From: Seonamhaeicola sp. S2-3
GTDB lineage: Bacteria; Bacteroidota; Bacteroidia; Flavobacteriales; Flavobacteriaceae
Direction: 5' to 3'
Assembly: GCF_001971785.1 (NCBI RefSeq)
Contig: NZ_CP019389.1
Span: forward strand, 3,173,001 to 3,237,000
Length of the DNA stretch: 64,000 nt
A model generated the notes under the pieces. The model ran no database searches. It was given only the letters and a program-made list of their open reading frames with translations, and was not told the origin of the DNA. Both the position numbers and the translations under genes were made by a program. Positions within the stretch are counted from its first letter, which is position 1, and every line of letters begins with the position of its first letter. Of this stretch, positions 35,670-44,300 are shown in pieces.

Positions 35670-36992
35670 ATGAAAAATTTTACAAAATTAACCTACGTAT
35701 TATTTTTGTTATGCGCTAACATTTTTGCACAACAAGAAAAAGGAATAGTTGGTAATACTAATTGGTTAGATAATTGGACAGAATTTAATCCTAAGCAACA
35801 AAGCTACAGAGAACCAACTCAAATTATTTCTGGTAACATAACTAAAGACACAAGGCTTTCTAAAAGAGATACCTATTTATTGGTAGGTAGTGTTTTTGTT
35901 ACAAATAATGCAACACTTACCATAGAGCCAGGAACAGTTGTTTTAGCAGATTATAACTCAAAAGCGTCTTTAACAGTATCTAAAGGAGCAAAAATAATTG
36001 CTGAAGGTACAGAAACAGATCCTATTGTGTTTTCTTCTAACAAAAGCTTAAAACGTGCAGGAGACTGGGGAGGGATAATGTTGTTGGGTGATGCGCCTTT
36101 AAATAAATTCGGGAATGGTTCTGTTGCTAATTTACACGATAATTTAGATGCTTCAAATTACGCTAATGTAAATTATGGTGGTAATGATACTATAAGTAAT
36201 TCTGGTGTATTAAAATATGTTAGAATAGAGTATGCAGGTAAAAGAATTAAGGGCGCAGGTTATCTTAATGGTTTATTATTGGCAGGAGTGGGGTCAGAAA
36301 CAGTTTTAGAAAATATAATGGTTAGCTACTGTGCTGGTGATGCTTTTGAAGTTTTAGGAGGAGAGGTTACTATTAATAAAGCCGTTTCTTATAGAACAAG
36401 TAGTAATGATTTTGTGTTCAATTATGGGGCTCAAGGTTATTTAAAAAATTCTTTAGCAGTAAGATCTCCATATATATCTAGTAGTGAAGGTTCTCGTTGT
36501 CTAAGGGTTTTATCGTATGATAATAAGCAAGAAGTTGACTTTTCAAAAAATGGAACCCATGTTGTTGCCGAAAATTTAACATTTCTTAATGATAGTGAGA
36601 CTCTAAATAGTGATATAGAAAAAGGCTTGGTTAGTGAAGCTATTTATGTTGGGCAAGAAACCTTTTTAGATATAAACAAAAGCGTTATTTCTGGGTTTAA
36701 CCCTGCTGTTATATTAGATGATAGAATTCGTATAAATCAAGAAAACCTTGAGCGAATTAGGTTTACAAACATGTATTTTAATAACTGCAAGGGTAATATA
36801 TACGTTAACAATAATAGCAATAATGACGATTTAGAAAATTGGTATGGTAATGCGGCATTTTTTAACGTGTATTCTAAAAGTACTAATGAAGAAACTTTTA
36901 TTGATATTCAAAATAAAAGAAGACCAGACTACAGGTTGCGAATTAATAAAATAATTGCAACAAATCTTGATTCAGATGTAAATGGAGACTAA
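35670..36992 (+). CDS. Secreted right-handed beta-helix-like surface protein
   Basis: A 440-residue secreted protein with signal peptide MKNFTKLTYVLFLLCANIFAQ; I prefer the ATG at 35670 to the in-frame TTG at 35664. After about 50 residues comes the motif DTYLLVGSVFVTNNATLTIEPGTVVLAD (several strands), then SLTVSKGAKIIAEGTETDPIVFSS and GDWGGIMLLGDAPLN. These are signatures of a Bacteroidetes beta-helix family found in surface proteins. The rest continues as helix rungs (GVLKYVRIEYAGKRIKG, NIMVSYCAGDAFEVLGG). There is no T9SS tail of type A or B that I can recognise at the C-terminus (NLDSDVNGD), so export would depend on a partner, or it is periplasmic. It lies 45 bases before the Ig/CHU_C gene in the same direction. 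Confidence 0.8.
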   Translation: MKNFTKLTYVLFLLCANIFAQQEKGIVGNTNWLDNWTEFNPKQQSYREPTQIISGNITKDTRLSKRDTYLLVGSVFVTNNATLTIEPGTVVLADYNSKASLTVSKGAKIIAEGTETDPIVFSSNKSLKRAGDWGGIMLLGDAPLNKFGNGSVANLHDNLDASNYANVNYGGNDTISNSGVLKYVRIEYAGKRIKGAGYLNGLLLAGVGSETVLENIMVSYCAGDAFEVLGGEVTINKAVSYRTSSNDFVFNYGAQGYLKNSLAVRSPYISSSEGSRCLRVLSYDNKQEVDFSKNGTHVVAENLTFLNDSETLNSDIEKGLVSEAIYVGQETFLDINKSVISGFNPAVILDDRIRINQENLERIRFTNMYFNNCKGNIYVNNNSNNDDLENWYGNAAFFNVYSKSTNEETFIDIQNKRRPDYRLRINKIIATNLDSDVNGD

Positions 36993-37037
36993 TCACTGTA
37001 CATTATTATGATATGAGTATAAACAGAAAGTTATCTA

Positions 37038-38468
37038 ATGAAAAAAATTATACTTATAGCGGTTTTTATTTGTTCACTAACTGTTAAAGCCCAAGCACAA
37101 ATTGTTATTAGTAAACCTAATTTAGGTTATACTCAAGCCTGCGCTAGTGCTTCATTTAATAGTTATAATGTTACATTTTCATTTACACCAGAATCTAGTT
37201 TAACTAGTTCAAACCAATTTATTATAGAACTTTCTGATGAAACAGGAGATTTTTCAAATCCCACTACCATATACACATCAGCTGCAGGAAGTATAACCAC
37301 TTCTCCAGCAACATTAAATTTTTCATTGCCAACCGATACAGCAGGTGAAGCTTATAAAATTAGAATTAAAAGTACATCTCCCGAAGCAACTAGTAGCGGG
37401 TCTGACCCTTTTCCAGCTTATTATAAAATTCAAGATTCCCCATTTACCATTAATAATTTAATAGAAACTGCTATTTTTTGCTCTGGAGGTAGTTATTTAT
37501 TAACTATTGATAATCCAGGAGGAGAAATGAACGATTCTCCATTACAGTATCCATCACTAACTTTTAATTGGTATAAAGAAACTAGCGAAACAACTTCGGT
37601 TTTCGTTGCTTCTGGTGAAAGTTTAGAAGTTACAGAGGCAGGTACTTATTTTGTTGAGACCAACTATGGTTCTTGTACTTCAAATTCGTTCTCTAATAGA
37701 GTTACAGTTACAGAAGCAATATCTAGTGAAACAACTGTTACCATTAATTCTTCTTTAGGAAACCCTTATTGTCATACAAATGGACCTACAGTTTTAAGTA
37801 CTATAAAAGGAGATAGTTATAAATGGTTTAAAGATGGAGAACCTATTAATGATGCTACAGAACAAATGTATGAAACCAATGAAAGTGGTACATATTCTGT
37901 TATTGTAAATTTAGGAGAATGTAGTGCTACAGCTTCAATAGATTTAGAGAATAGTGGCTTTACAAGTAGTATAGATGTTGAAGATGTAAATGATTTAGAA
38001 GAAGGAGAAACGTTAATTGCTACAGTTACTACATCAGCAATAACCCCAACATATGAATGGTTTAAAGATGGGGTCTTAATATCAGGAGCCACATCAAACA
38101 GTTATGAAATTTCAGAATCTGGTAATTACAGTGTGGTAATTACTCAAAATGTAGGTTGTTTATCAACTAAAGAATTTACATTTAGCGTTACAGAACAATT
38201 TCCAGATGTAGCCAAAATACCAAATTTAATAAGTCCTAATGGAGATGGTATTAATGATACTTGGATTATTCCACAAGAATATACAAGTGGAACAGATACT
38301 CAAGTTATGATTATAAGTCCGCAAGGTAAAATTGTGCTTAATACCAATAATTATCAAAATAATTGGCCAGAAAACTTAAGTTTTAAAGATGTAAACCCAG
38401 TTTACTATTATATAATAACAACCCCAAATAACCAAACACGTAAAGGATCAATTACGGTGATCAAATGA
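37038..38468 (+). CDS. Ig-like repeat protein with type B T9SS tail
   Basis: A 476-residue exported protein: signal peptide (1-20), a beta-sandwich (about 25-135, SFTPESSLTSSNQFIIELSD), then three to four Ig-like units of the type FNWYKETSETTSVFVASGES, YKWFKDGEPINDATEQMYET and YEWFKDGVLISGATSNSYEI, each followed by SGTYSV. The last 85 residues are the gliding-motility-associated C-terminal domain (IPNLISPNGDGINDTWIIP, VMIISPQGKIVL, NPVYYYIITTP), a T9SS type B signal. It is a smaller relative of SprB-type adhesins. The next gene, a PorP-type fusion, starts one base after its stop (TGA C ATG), so cargo and predicted partner are tightly coupled. Confidence 0.88.
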   Translation: MKKIILIAVFICSLTVKAQAQIVISKPNLGYTQACASASFNSYNVTFSFTPESSLTSSNQFIIELSDETGDFSNPTTIYTSAAGSITTSPATLNFSLPTDTAGEAYKIRIKSTSPEATSSGSDPFPAYYKIQDSPFTINNLIETAIFCSGGSYLLTIDNPGGEMNDSPLQYPSLTFNWYKETSETTSVFVASGESLEVTEAGTYFVETNYGSCTSNSFSNRVTVTEAISSETTVTINSSLGNPYCHTNGPTVLSTIKGDSYKWFKDGEPINDATEQMYETNESGTYSVIVNLGECSATASIDLENSGFTSSIDVEDVNDLEEGETLIATVTTSAITPTYEWFKDGVLISGATSNSYEISESGNYSVVITQNVGCLSTKEFTFSVTEQFPDVAKIPNLISPNGDGINDTWIIPQEYTSGTDTQVMIISPQGKIVLNTNNYQNNWPENLSFKDVNPVYYYIITTPNNQTRKGSITVIK

Positions 38469-38469
38469 C

Positions 38470-41013
38470 ATGAATAAAAATCTACTATACCTGATTTTGT
38501 TTTTATGCTTAGCGCAAACCTCTCACTCACAAGATAATGGGGTTGTAGCTATAGATTTACCTATAAGAAATTCTTTAAAATTTAATAAATATGCTGTAAA
38601 TCCAACATTTAGTTTTGTTAGAGAACAGAATAAGTATATAAGTTTTACAAATAAAAGACAGTGGGTGCAGTTTGATGATGCGCCACAATCGTATTTATTT
38701 AGTTATTCAGGAAGATTTAAAGAAAATATAGGTGCCGGAATTGGTTTATTTCAACAAAATTACGGAGTGCAAACTGTATTTGGTGGTATGCTAAACTTTG
38801 CCTATAACGCAGTTTTAGACAGAGATAGCAACTTAACTTTTGGGTTGAATGTAGGAGCTTATCAGAGTAGTATAAACGAAGGTAATGTTGTAACTAATTT
38901 TCAAGATCCCGCACTTCAAAATATTCCTAAAAACACGCTATTAACAGTAAATCCAGGTATTAATTACGGTACCGCTTTTTTTGATTTTGGTTTTTCAGTT
39001 AATAATCTGGTGTCATATAATTTAAGTGCTTCAAAAATAATAGAAGACAATCCAGAGCAAAGTTACCAAGCTCATATTATGTATACGGGTTATATGGATA
39101 GCCGTGGTTTTCTTGATGAAAGTAAATTTTCAACTTTAATTCGTTCAGAATTTAAAAAAGAAACCACAGTTCTTTCTGGTCTTGCTATGTTAACAATACC
39201 AAAAGGTATATGGGGACAAGTTGGATATAACACATTATACGGTGCATCTGCAGGAGTAGGTATTAATATTACAGAACAAATTGCAGTAGAATATAATTAT
39301 GAGCAATCTGTTGGTGAATTGTCAGGTTTTGGTAATTCTCATGAATTCACCATTGCCTATAGATTTAAAAATAACAACAGGTATTTATATAATGGAGATG
39401 ATGAAGAAAAGTCAGTCTTCACACCAAAAAGAAAAAAACGAACCATAGCAAATCGTGCTTCTAGCTCAAAACCAAAAGTAGATAGAGAAGAAGCTGCTCG
39501 ATTGAAAGCAGAAGAAATAGAAAAAAGAAAGCAAGCCTTAGAAGAAAAACGTCTAGCACGTCAAGAAGCTGAACGTTTAAGAAAAGCAGAACAAGAAGCC
39601 TTAGCAGTAAATACAGAAGAAAACAACAATAAAGAAGAAGCAAAAGATGTTGTAGAGACAAGTGAAAATGTAGAAACTGCTGAGAAACTTGAAGCTGAAA
39701 GAAAAGCTAAAGAAGAAGCAGCTAGAATTAAAGCAGAACAAGAAGCTCAAAGACAAGCGGCGGAGGCAAAAGCTAGGGAGGAAGCTAGATTGAAGGCTGA
39801 AGCAGAAGCTGCTGCAAAACTTGAAGCTGAGAGAAAAGCTAAAGAAGAGGCAGACAGAATTAAAGCAGAACAAGAAGCTCAAAGACTAGCAGCCGAAGCT
39901 AAAGCTAGGGAGGAAGCTAGATTGAAGGCAGAAGCAGAAGCAGCTGCAAAACTTGAGACTGAAAGAAAAGCTAAAGAAGAGGCAGACAGAATTAAAGCAG
40001 AACAAGAAGCTCAAAGACTAGCAGCCGAAGCTAAAGCTAGGGAGGAAGCTAGATTGAAGGCAGAAGCAGAAGCAGCTGCAAAACTTGAGACTGAAAGAAA
40101 AGCTAACGAAGAAAATTTAATTGAAATCACATCAGATTTAGATCAAGAAACAATTAATTCAATAAATAAAATAAATGAGTCTGCTAAAGAATCTAAAAAA
40201 CAACAATCTGAATTAATGGATAAATTAGCAGAAAAAGTTGCTATAAAACAAAAAGATTTAGACGACTTAAAACAAGAAAATGATTTAAGTGAACAAGGTA
40301 TTTATGTAGAGCCTAAACCATTTAAAAGTGTAACAGCAGAAAACGCTGAAATAGAAGCTTTAAAAGAACAATTAGATAAAGTAATTGAAGAGCAAAGAAT
40401 AAAAATAGAAGAATTAGAAGCGGTGTACATTACCAGAAAACGTAAAGTTAAAGATGATAATGATGCATTAAATATCAAATATTCTAAAGCTATAGAAAAA
40501 TTAAAAGCGCAACAATTACAAGCAATAAAAGCTAAAGCAGAATTAGAAAATTCGTTAGAAACAATTAAAGTGGCTACAGAGTTTGAAAGAAAACGTAGAA
40601 TTAAACGTGCAGCTTATGATAATCAACAAGATAGATATAAGAAAGATAGCACCACTTTAGCTTCAATTAAAAAGTTTGCACAGCCATCTAATTTAGTATT
40701 TACAGAAGATGATTTTGATTTTGGTGATGAACCAAATGACAATATTCAAATTGTTAAAAATGTAACAAATGCAGAAAGCGGATATTATATGGTAATTGCA
40801 ATCCATGAAAATGAGGCTAAACGTGATGAATTTTTAAGAAAAGTTGTGTCTATGGGTAGAAAAGATATAGAGTTCTTCTTTGATGTAAATACCAATAAAT
40901 ACTTTATTTATTATAGTAAATTTGATAATATTGAGGAAGCACAACGCTTACTACAATCTAAAGGAAATGAACCTTACAATGCCAAAATGTCTATTGTTAA
41001 AATAGAAAATTAA
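38470..41013 (+). CDS. PorP/SprF barrel fused to a long coiled coil and SPOR-like domain
   Basis: An 847-residue protein with unusual architecture. After a signal peptide (1-20), residues about 22-305 form a PorP/SprF-like barrel (KFNKYAVNPTFSFVREQNKY, then WGQVGYNTLYGASAGVGINI, ending NSHEFTIAYRFKNN). Residues about 320-550 are a highly charged Ala/Glu/Lys/Arg coiled coil of TolA type containing three 44-residue repeats. A second coiled coil spans about 550-720. The C-terminal 80 residues (YYMVIAIHENEAKRDEFLRK, then FDVNTNKYFIYYSKFDNIEEAQRLL) resemble a SPOR domain, which binds denuded peptidoglycan. PorP/SprF proteins are normally about 300-330 residues. The fusion suggests a barrel tethered across the periplasm to the cell wall. 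SPOR is judged by pattern only. Confidence 0.82.
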   Translation: MNKNLLYLILFLCLAQTSHSQDNGVVAIDLPIRNSLKFNKYAVNPTFSFVREQNKYISFTNKRQWVQFDDAPQSYLFSYSGRFKENIGAGIGLFQQNYGVQTVFGGMLNFAYNAVLDRDSNLTFGLNVGAYQSSINEGNVVTNFQDPALQNIPKNTLLTVNPGINYGTAFFDFGFSVNNLVSYNLSASKIIEDNPEQSYQAHIMYTGYMDSRGFLDESKFSTLIRSEFKKETTVLSGLAMLTIPKGIWGQVGYNTLYGASAGVGINITEQIAVEYNYEQSVGELSGFGNSHEFTIAYRFKNNNRYLYNGDDEEKSVFTPKRKKRTIANRASSSKPKVDREEAARLKAEEIEKRKQALEEKRLARQEAERLRKAEQEALAVNTEENNNKEEAKDVVETSENVETAEKLEAERKAKEEAARIKAEQEAQRQAAEAKAREEARLKAEAEAAAKLEAERKAKEEADRIKAEQEAQRLAAEAKAREEARLKAEAEAAAKLETERKAKEEADRIKAEQEAQRLAAEAKAREEARLKAEAEAAAKLETERKANEENLIEITSDLDQETINSINKINESAKESKKQQSELMDKLAEKVAIKQKDLDDLKQENDLSEQGIYVEPKPFKSVTAENAEIEALKEQLDKVIEEQRIKIEELEAVYITRKRKVKDDNDALNIKYSKAIEKLKAQQLQAIKAKAELENSLETIKVATEFERKRRIKRAAYDNQQDRYKKDSTTLASIKKFAQPSNLVFTEDDFDFGDEPNDNIQIVKNVTNAESGYYMVIAIHENEAKRDEFLRKVVSMGRKDIEFFFDVNTNKYFIYYSKFDNIEEAQRLLQSKGNEPYNAKMSIVKIEN
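39685..40107 (+). repeat. 132-bp coiled-coil repeats in the PorP fusion gene
   Basis: Three complete 132-bp (44-residue) units begin at 39685, 39817 and 39949, and a partial fourth at 40081. Each encodes KLExERKAKEEA followed by RIKAEQEAQR and the AREEARLKAEAEAAA stretch. The second and third units are almost identical in DNA, so copy number could change by recombination without loss of frame. Confidence 0.92.
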
Positions 41014-41376
41014 TAAAGTTGTCTTAATAAATCTTAAAATCCAATAACTATTGTTGTTGGATTTTTTTTATTCAAAATACAATAATTATGAATTTCTTTT
41101 ACAATAAGGGTTAAGAAATATTTTTGTAGTTTAAATCTTATGGTTTTTTATGTAAAAAATGATTAATTAACATTGTTTATCGATGAAATGCATAAAAATA
41201 TTAAAAACACTTTCATTGTTAAGAAAAAATTTACGATATTTACGTCGTTAAAAAGTATATTTTAATGGTTGAAATAATAACTTGAAATATTATACTTACA
41301 AATATAGATTTGGTTAAAGCAATAGCTAAAATATCTTTTTTAATGCCCCTAAAATTAGATACTAAAATAACCACCC
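41014..41376. other. Intergenic region before the second giant adhesin
   Basis: 363 bp without a gene. It holds the terminator at 41036-41068 and the element CATTGTTTATCGATGAAATG (41171-41190). The remainder is very AT-rich leader DNA. I find no convincing -33/-7 pair; TTG at 41217 region and TATTTACG (41237 region) are only partial matches. Confidence 0.45.
41036..41068 (+). terminator. Terminator of the Ig/CHU_C-PorP cluster
   Basis: A 13-bp stem with one G-U pair (41036-41048 with 41053-41065) and a TATT loop, followed by T residues, 22 bases after the PorP fusion stop. Confidence 0.9.
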
Positions 41377-44300
41377 ATGAAAAAAACTACTTATGTAACT
41401 TATAACATTGTTGTTGTATTTTTGTTGTTGGGTACGCAATTGTTTGCACAAAACTTTGTTCCCTTCTCACCAAGATTTAATCAAGATTTAAAAGGAGATA
41501 TTGTTTTAATAGGAAACAATATCCTTGGTCCAAGCAATAACGCATTTAATAATAATTATGCTTACAATCATAATCAAAACATGCGTTATATTGATATTGA
41601 TGGAGACCCTTCTACTTTTAGTTCTTCAAGTGCAGATTTGGAAATAGCAAATCCAAGTTGTTACAAAATAGTACATGCAGGTTTATACTGGAGTGCTGTT
41701 AACCCAGGAGATGAACCAATTACTAATGTAAAACTAAAAGGACCTACAGGAGGTTATCATGATATTGTAGGAACTGTAGTTTTTGATGCTAGTGGAACAT
41801 CTGTTGATGGTGGTGATAGCTATCCATACGCATGTTATGCAGATGTAACTAGTATTGTAACGAGTTTAGCTAATAATTTAGGAACTTATACGGTTGCCAA
41901 TGTTTCTAGTGCCGAAGGTAGAACTAGTAGTTATAATCCATATAACGGGACAGGACATTCGGCTGGTTGGTCTTTGTTTATAGTTTATGAAGACCCAACT
42001 TTACCAGGTAAGTCAATAACTAGTTTTGATGGGTTTAGTGCTATTAGTCTATCTGAAAACCCTAACTTAGATATTCCAGTTTCTGGATTTAGAACGGTTC
42101 CTGCTCCTACACCAGTTAGAGCAAATTTTGCTTTTGCTACATTAGAAGGAGATAAGCGTATTTTAGGAGATCAGTTACTACTTAATGGTTACAACCTATC
42201 TGCAGCAGATAGGCCAGCTACTAATTTTTTCAATAGTTCTGTAACACAACTTGATGCTACCCCTGTTACTAATAGAAATCCTAATAGTACAAACACTCTT
42301 GGTTTTGACACAGGTGTTATGGTGGTGCCAAACCCAGGAAACAGTGTTATTGCAAATAACTCTACTTCAGCAACTGTTCGTTTAGAGACTAGCGGAGATA
42401 CTTATTTTCCATATTTTTTCGCACTTGCAGTCGATATAATAGAACCTAATATTGTACTTACAAAAATAGTTGAAGATACAGCTGGTAATGATATTGGTGG
42501 CGAATTGGTTAGTTTAGGAGATGAATTAAATTATGTGATTGGTTTTCAAAATACAGGTAATGATAATGCAACCAATTTAACAATAAGAGATATTCTACCT
42601 GTAAATATTGTTTTTAATTACCCTTCAGATATAGTTAGTTTACCACCGGGAGTTTCAGTACAGAGTTATGACCCTACAACAAGAGAAATTGTTTTTGAAG
42701 TAGATGATTCTGTTGTAGAAGTAAATGATCCGGTTCAAGAAATTAGGTTTAAAGTAACGGTAGTACAAACCTGTAGTTTGTTAAATGACGCTTGTGACAA
42801 CATAATTGAAAACCAGGCTTATAGTAAATATAATGGTACTTTAAATCCTTTTTTTGAAATTTCAGATGATCCAAGTTTTAATACTAACACAGGGTGTTTA
42901 ATAAGTCCTGGTGCTACTAATTTCTTAGCAGATATTGATTGTGAATTTAGAGAAGAAGTAATTTTATGTGGTGATAGTGTAGTATTAACCGCAGGCGATA
43001 ATTATGATTCCTACACATGGTCTACAAGCCCTACAGGAACGCCCGTTATTGGAAACACACAATCTATTACAGTAACTGAAGTTGGTACGTATTACGTACA
43101 TAATACAGCTACAGCACCGTGTCAATCTATAGATCAAGTTTTTGATGTTATAACCTACGGAGCTGGAGTTCCTAACCCTGTAATTCCATTTGCAGATCAG
43201 GTAGTTACTTGTCCTAATGATGGGAAAGAATTACCAAATTTCTTCTTATGTGGCGATAATGATGTAAGAGTTATTGAGACAGGAATTACAGATACCTCAT
43301 CAATGATTTGGGAACGATTAGATGAAACGAGTTGTTCTGCAGTAATAAATCAAGATTGTGCTAACGAAGATCCTGCTTGTTCATGGATTCAAGTTGAAAC
43401 AGGTCCTGATTACACTATAGATACCGTTGGACAATACAGGTTAACACTAAACTATACAGGAGGTTGTTTTAATCAATACTATTTTAATGTTTATGAAAAC
43501 TTATTAGAGCCAACGGCAACTTCTAAAGATATTATTTGTACAACACCAGGCGAAATTGTTGTAGGTGGTGTACCAAGTGGTTATGAGTATAGTATTGATG
43601 GCGTAAATTATCAAACTAGTAATACTTTTGAAGTAACAACAGCAGGTATTTATTCTGTGTATGTAAGACAAATTGGGGTATCACCAAATCCATGTATTTT
43701 TGAAGTACCGGACGTTCAAATAAGAGAACGAAATTTTACAGTATCAACAACTGTTTTACAACCTCTATGTTATGGCGATTTAGGAAGTATTGTTTTAGCA
43801 GCTAATGATGTTGAACCACAATATTACTTTTCAATTTATGAAGGTGCTACACTTGTTAGTAATGTAGGGCCAATTACAGAAAATAATTATACGTTTGAAA
43901 ATTTAAATCCAGGAACCTATACAGTTGAAGTTTCAACAGAAGATGGTTGTGACTATACAGGAACTGTAGATATTATTGAACCGCCTTTATTAACAGTTAC
44001 TGCTGCTTTAACGCAACCTTTAACATGTACAAATGGTGAAATTACTGTGTATCCTGAAGGAGGAACAGCTCCTTATTACTACTTTATTAATAGTACTACA
44101 GCATTTCAAAGTACACCAATTATAGATGTATCTACAGCAGGAACCTATAATATAACGGTTGTAGATTCTAACAACTGTTCTGCTGAAACATCAATTACAG
44201 TAGAGGAAATTGAAACTCCAGACTTTACTATTGCCTCATCAGATATTTTATGTTATAATTCAAATACTGGTGAAATTCAATTTAATGTCACTAATGGTAA

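Noticed and set aside
39461-39882. Antisense leucine/phenylalanine-rich open frames resembling membrane proteins
   Set aside because: They are the complement of the Glu/Lys/Ala-rich coiled-coil repeats of the PorP fusion.
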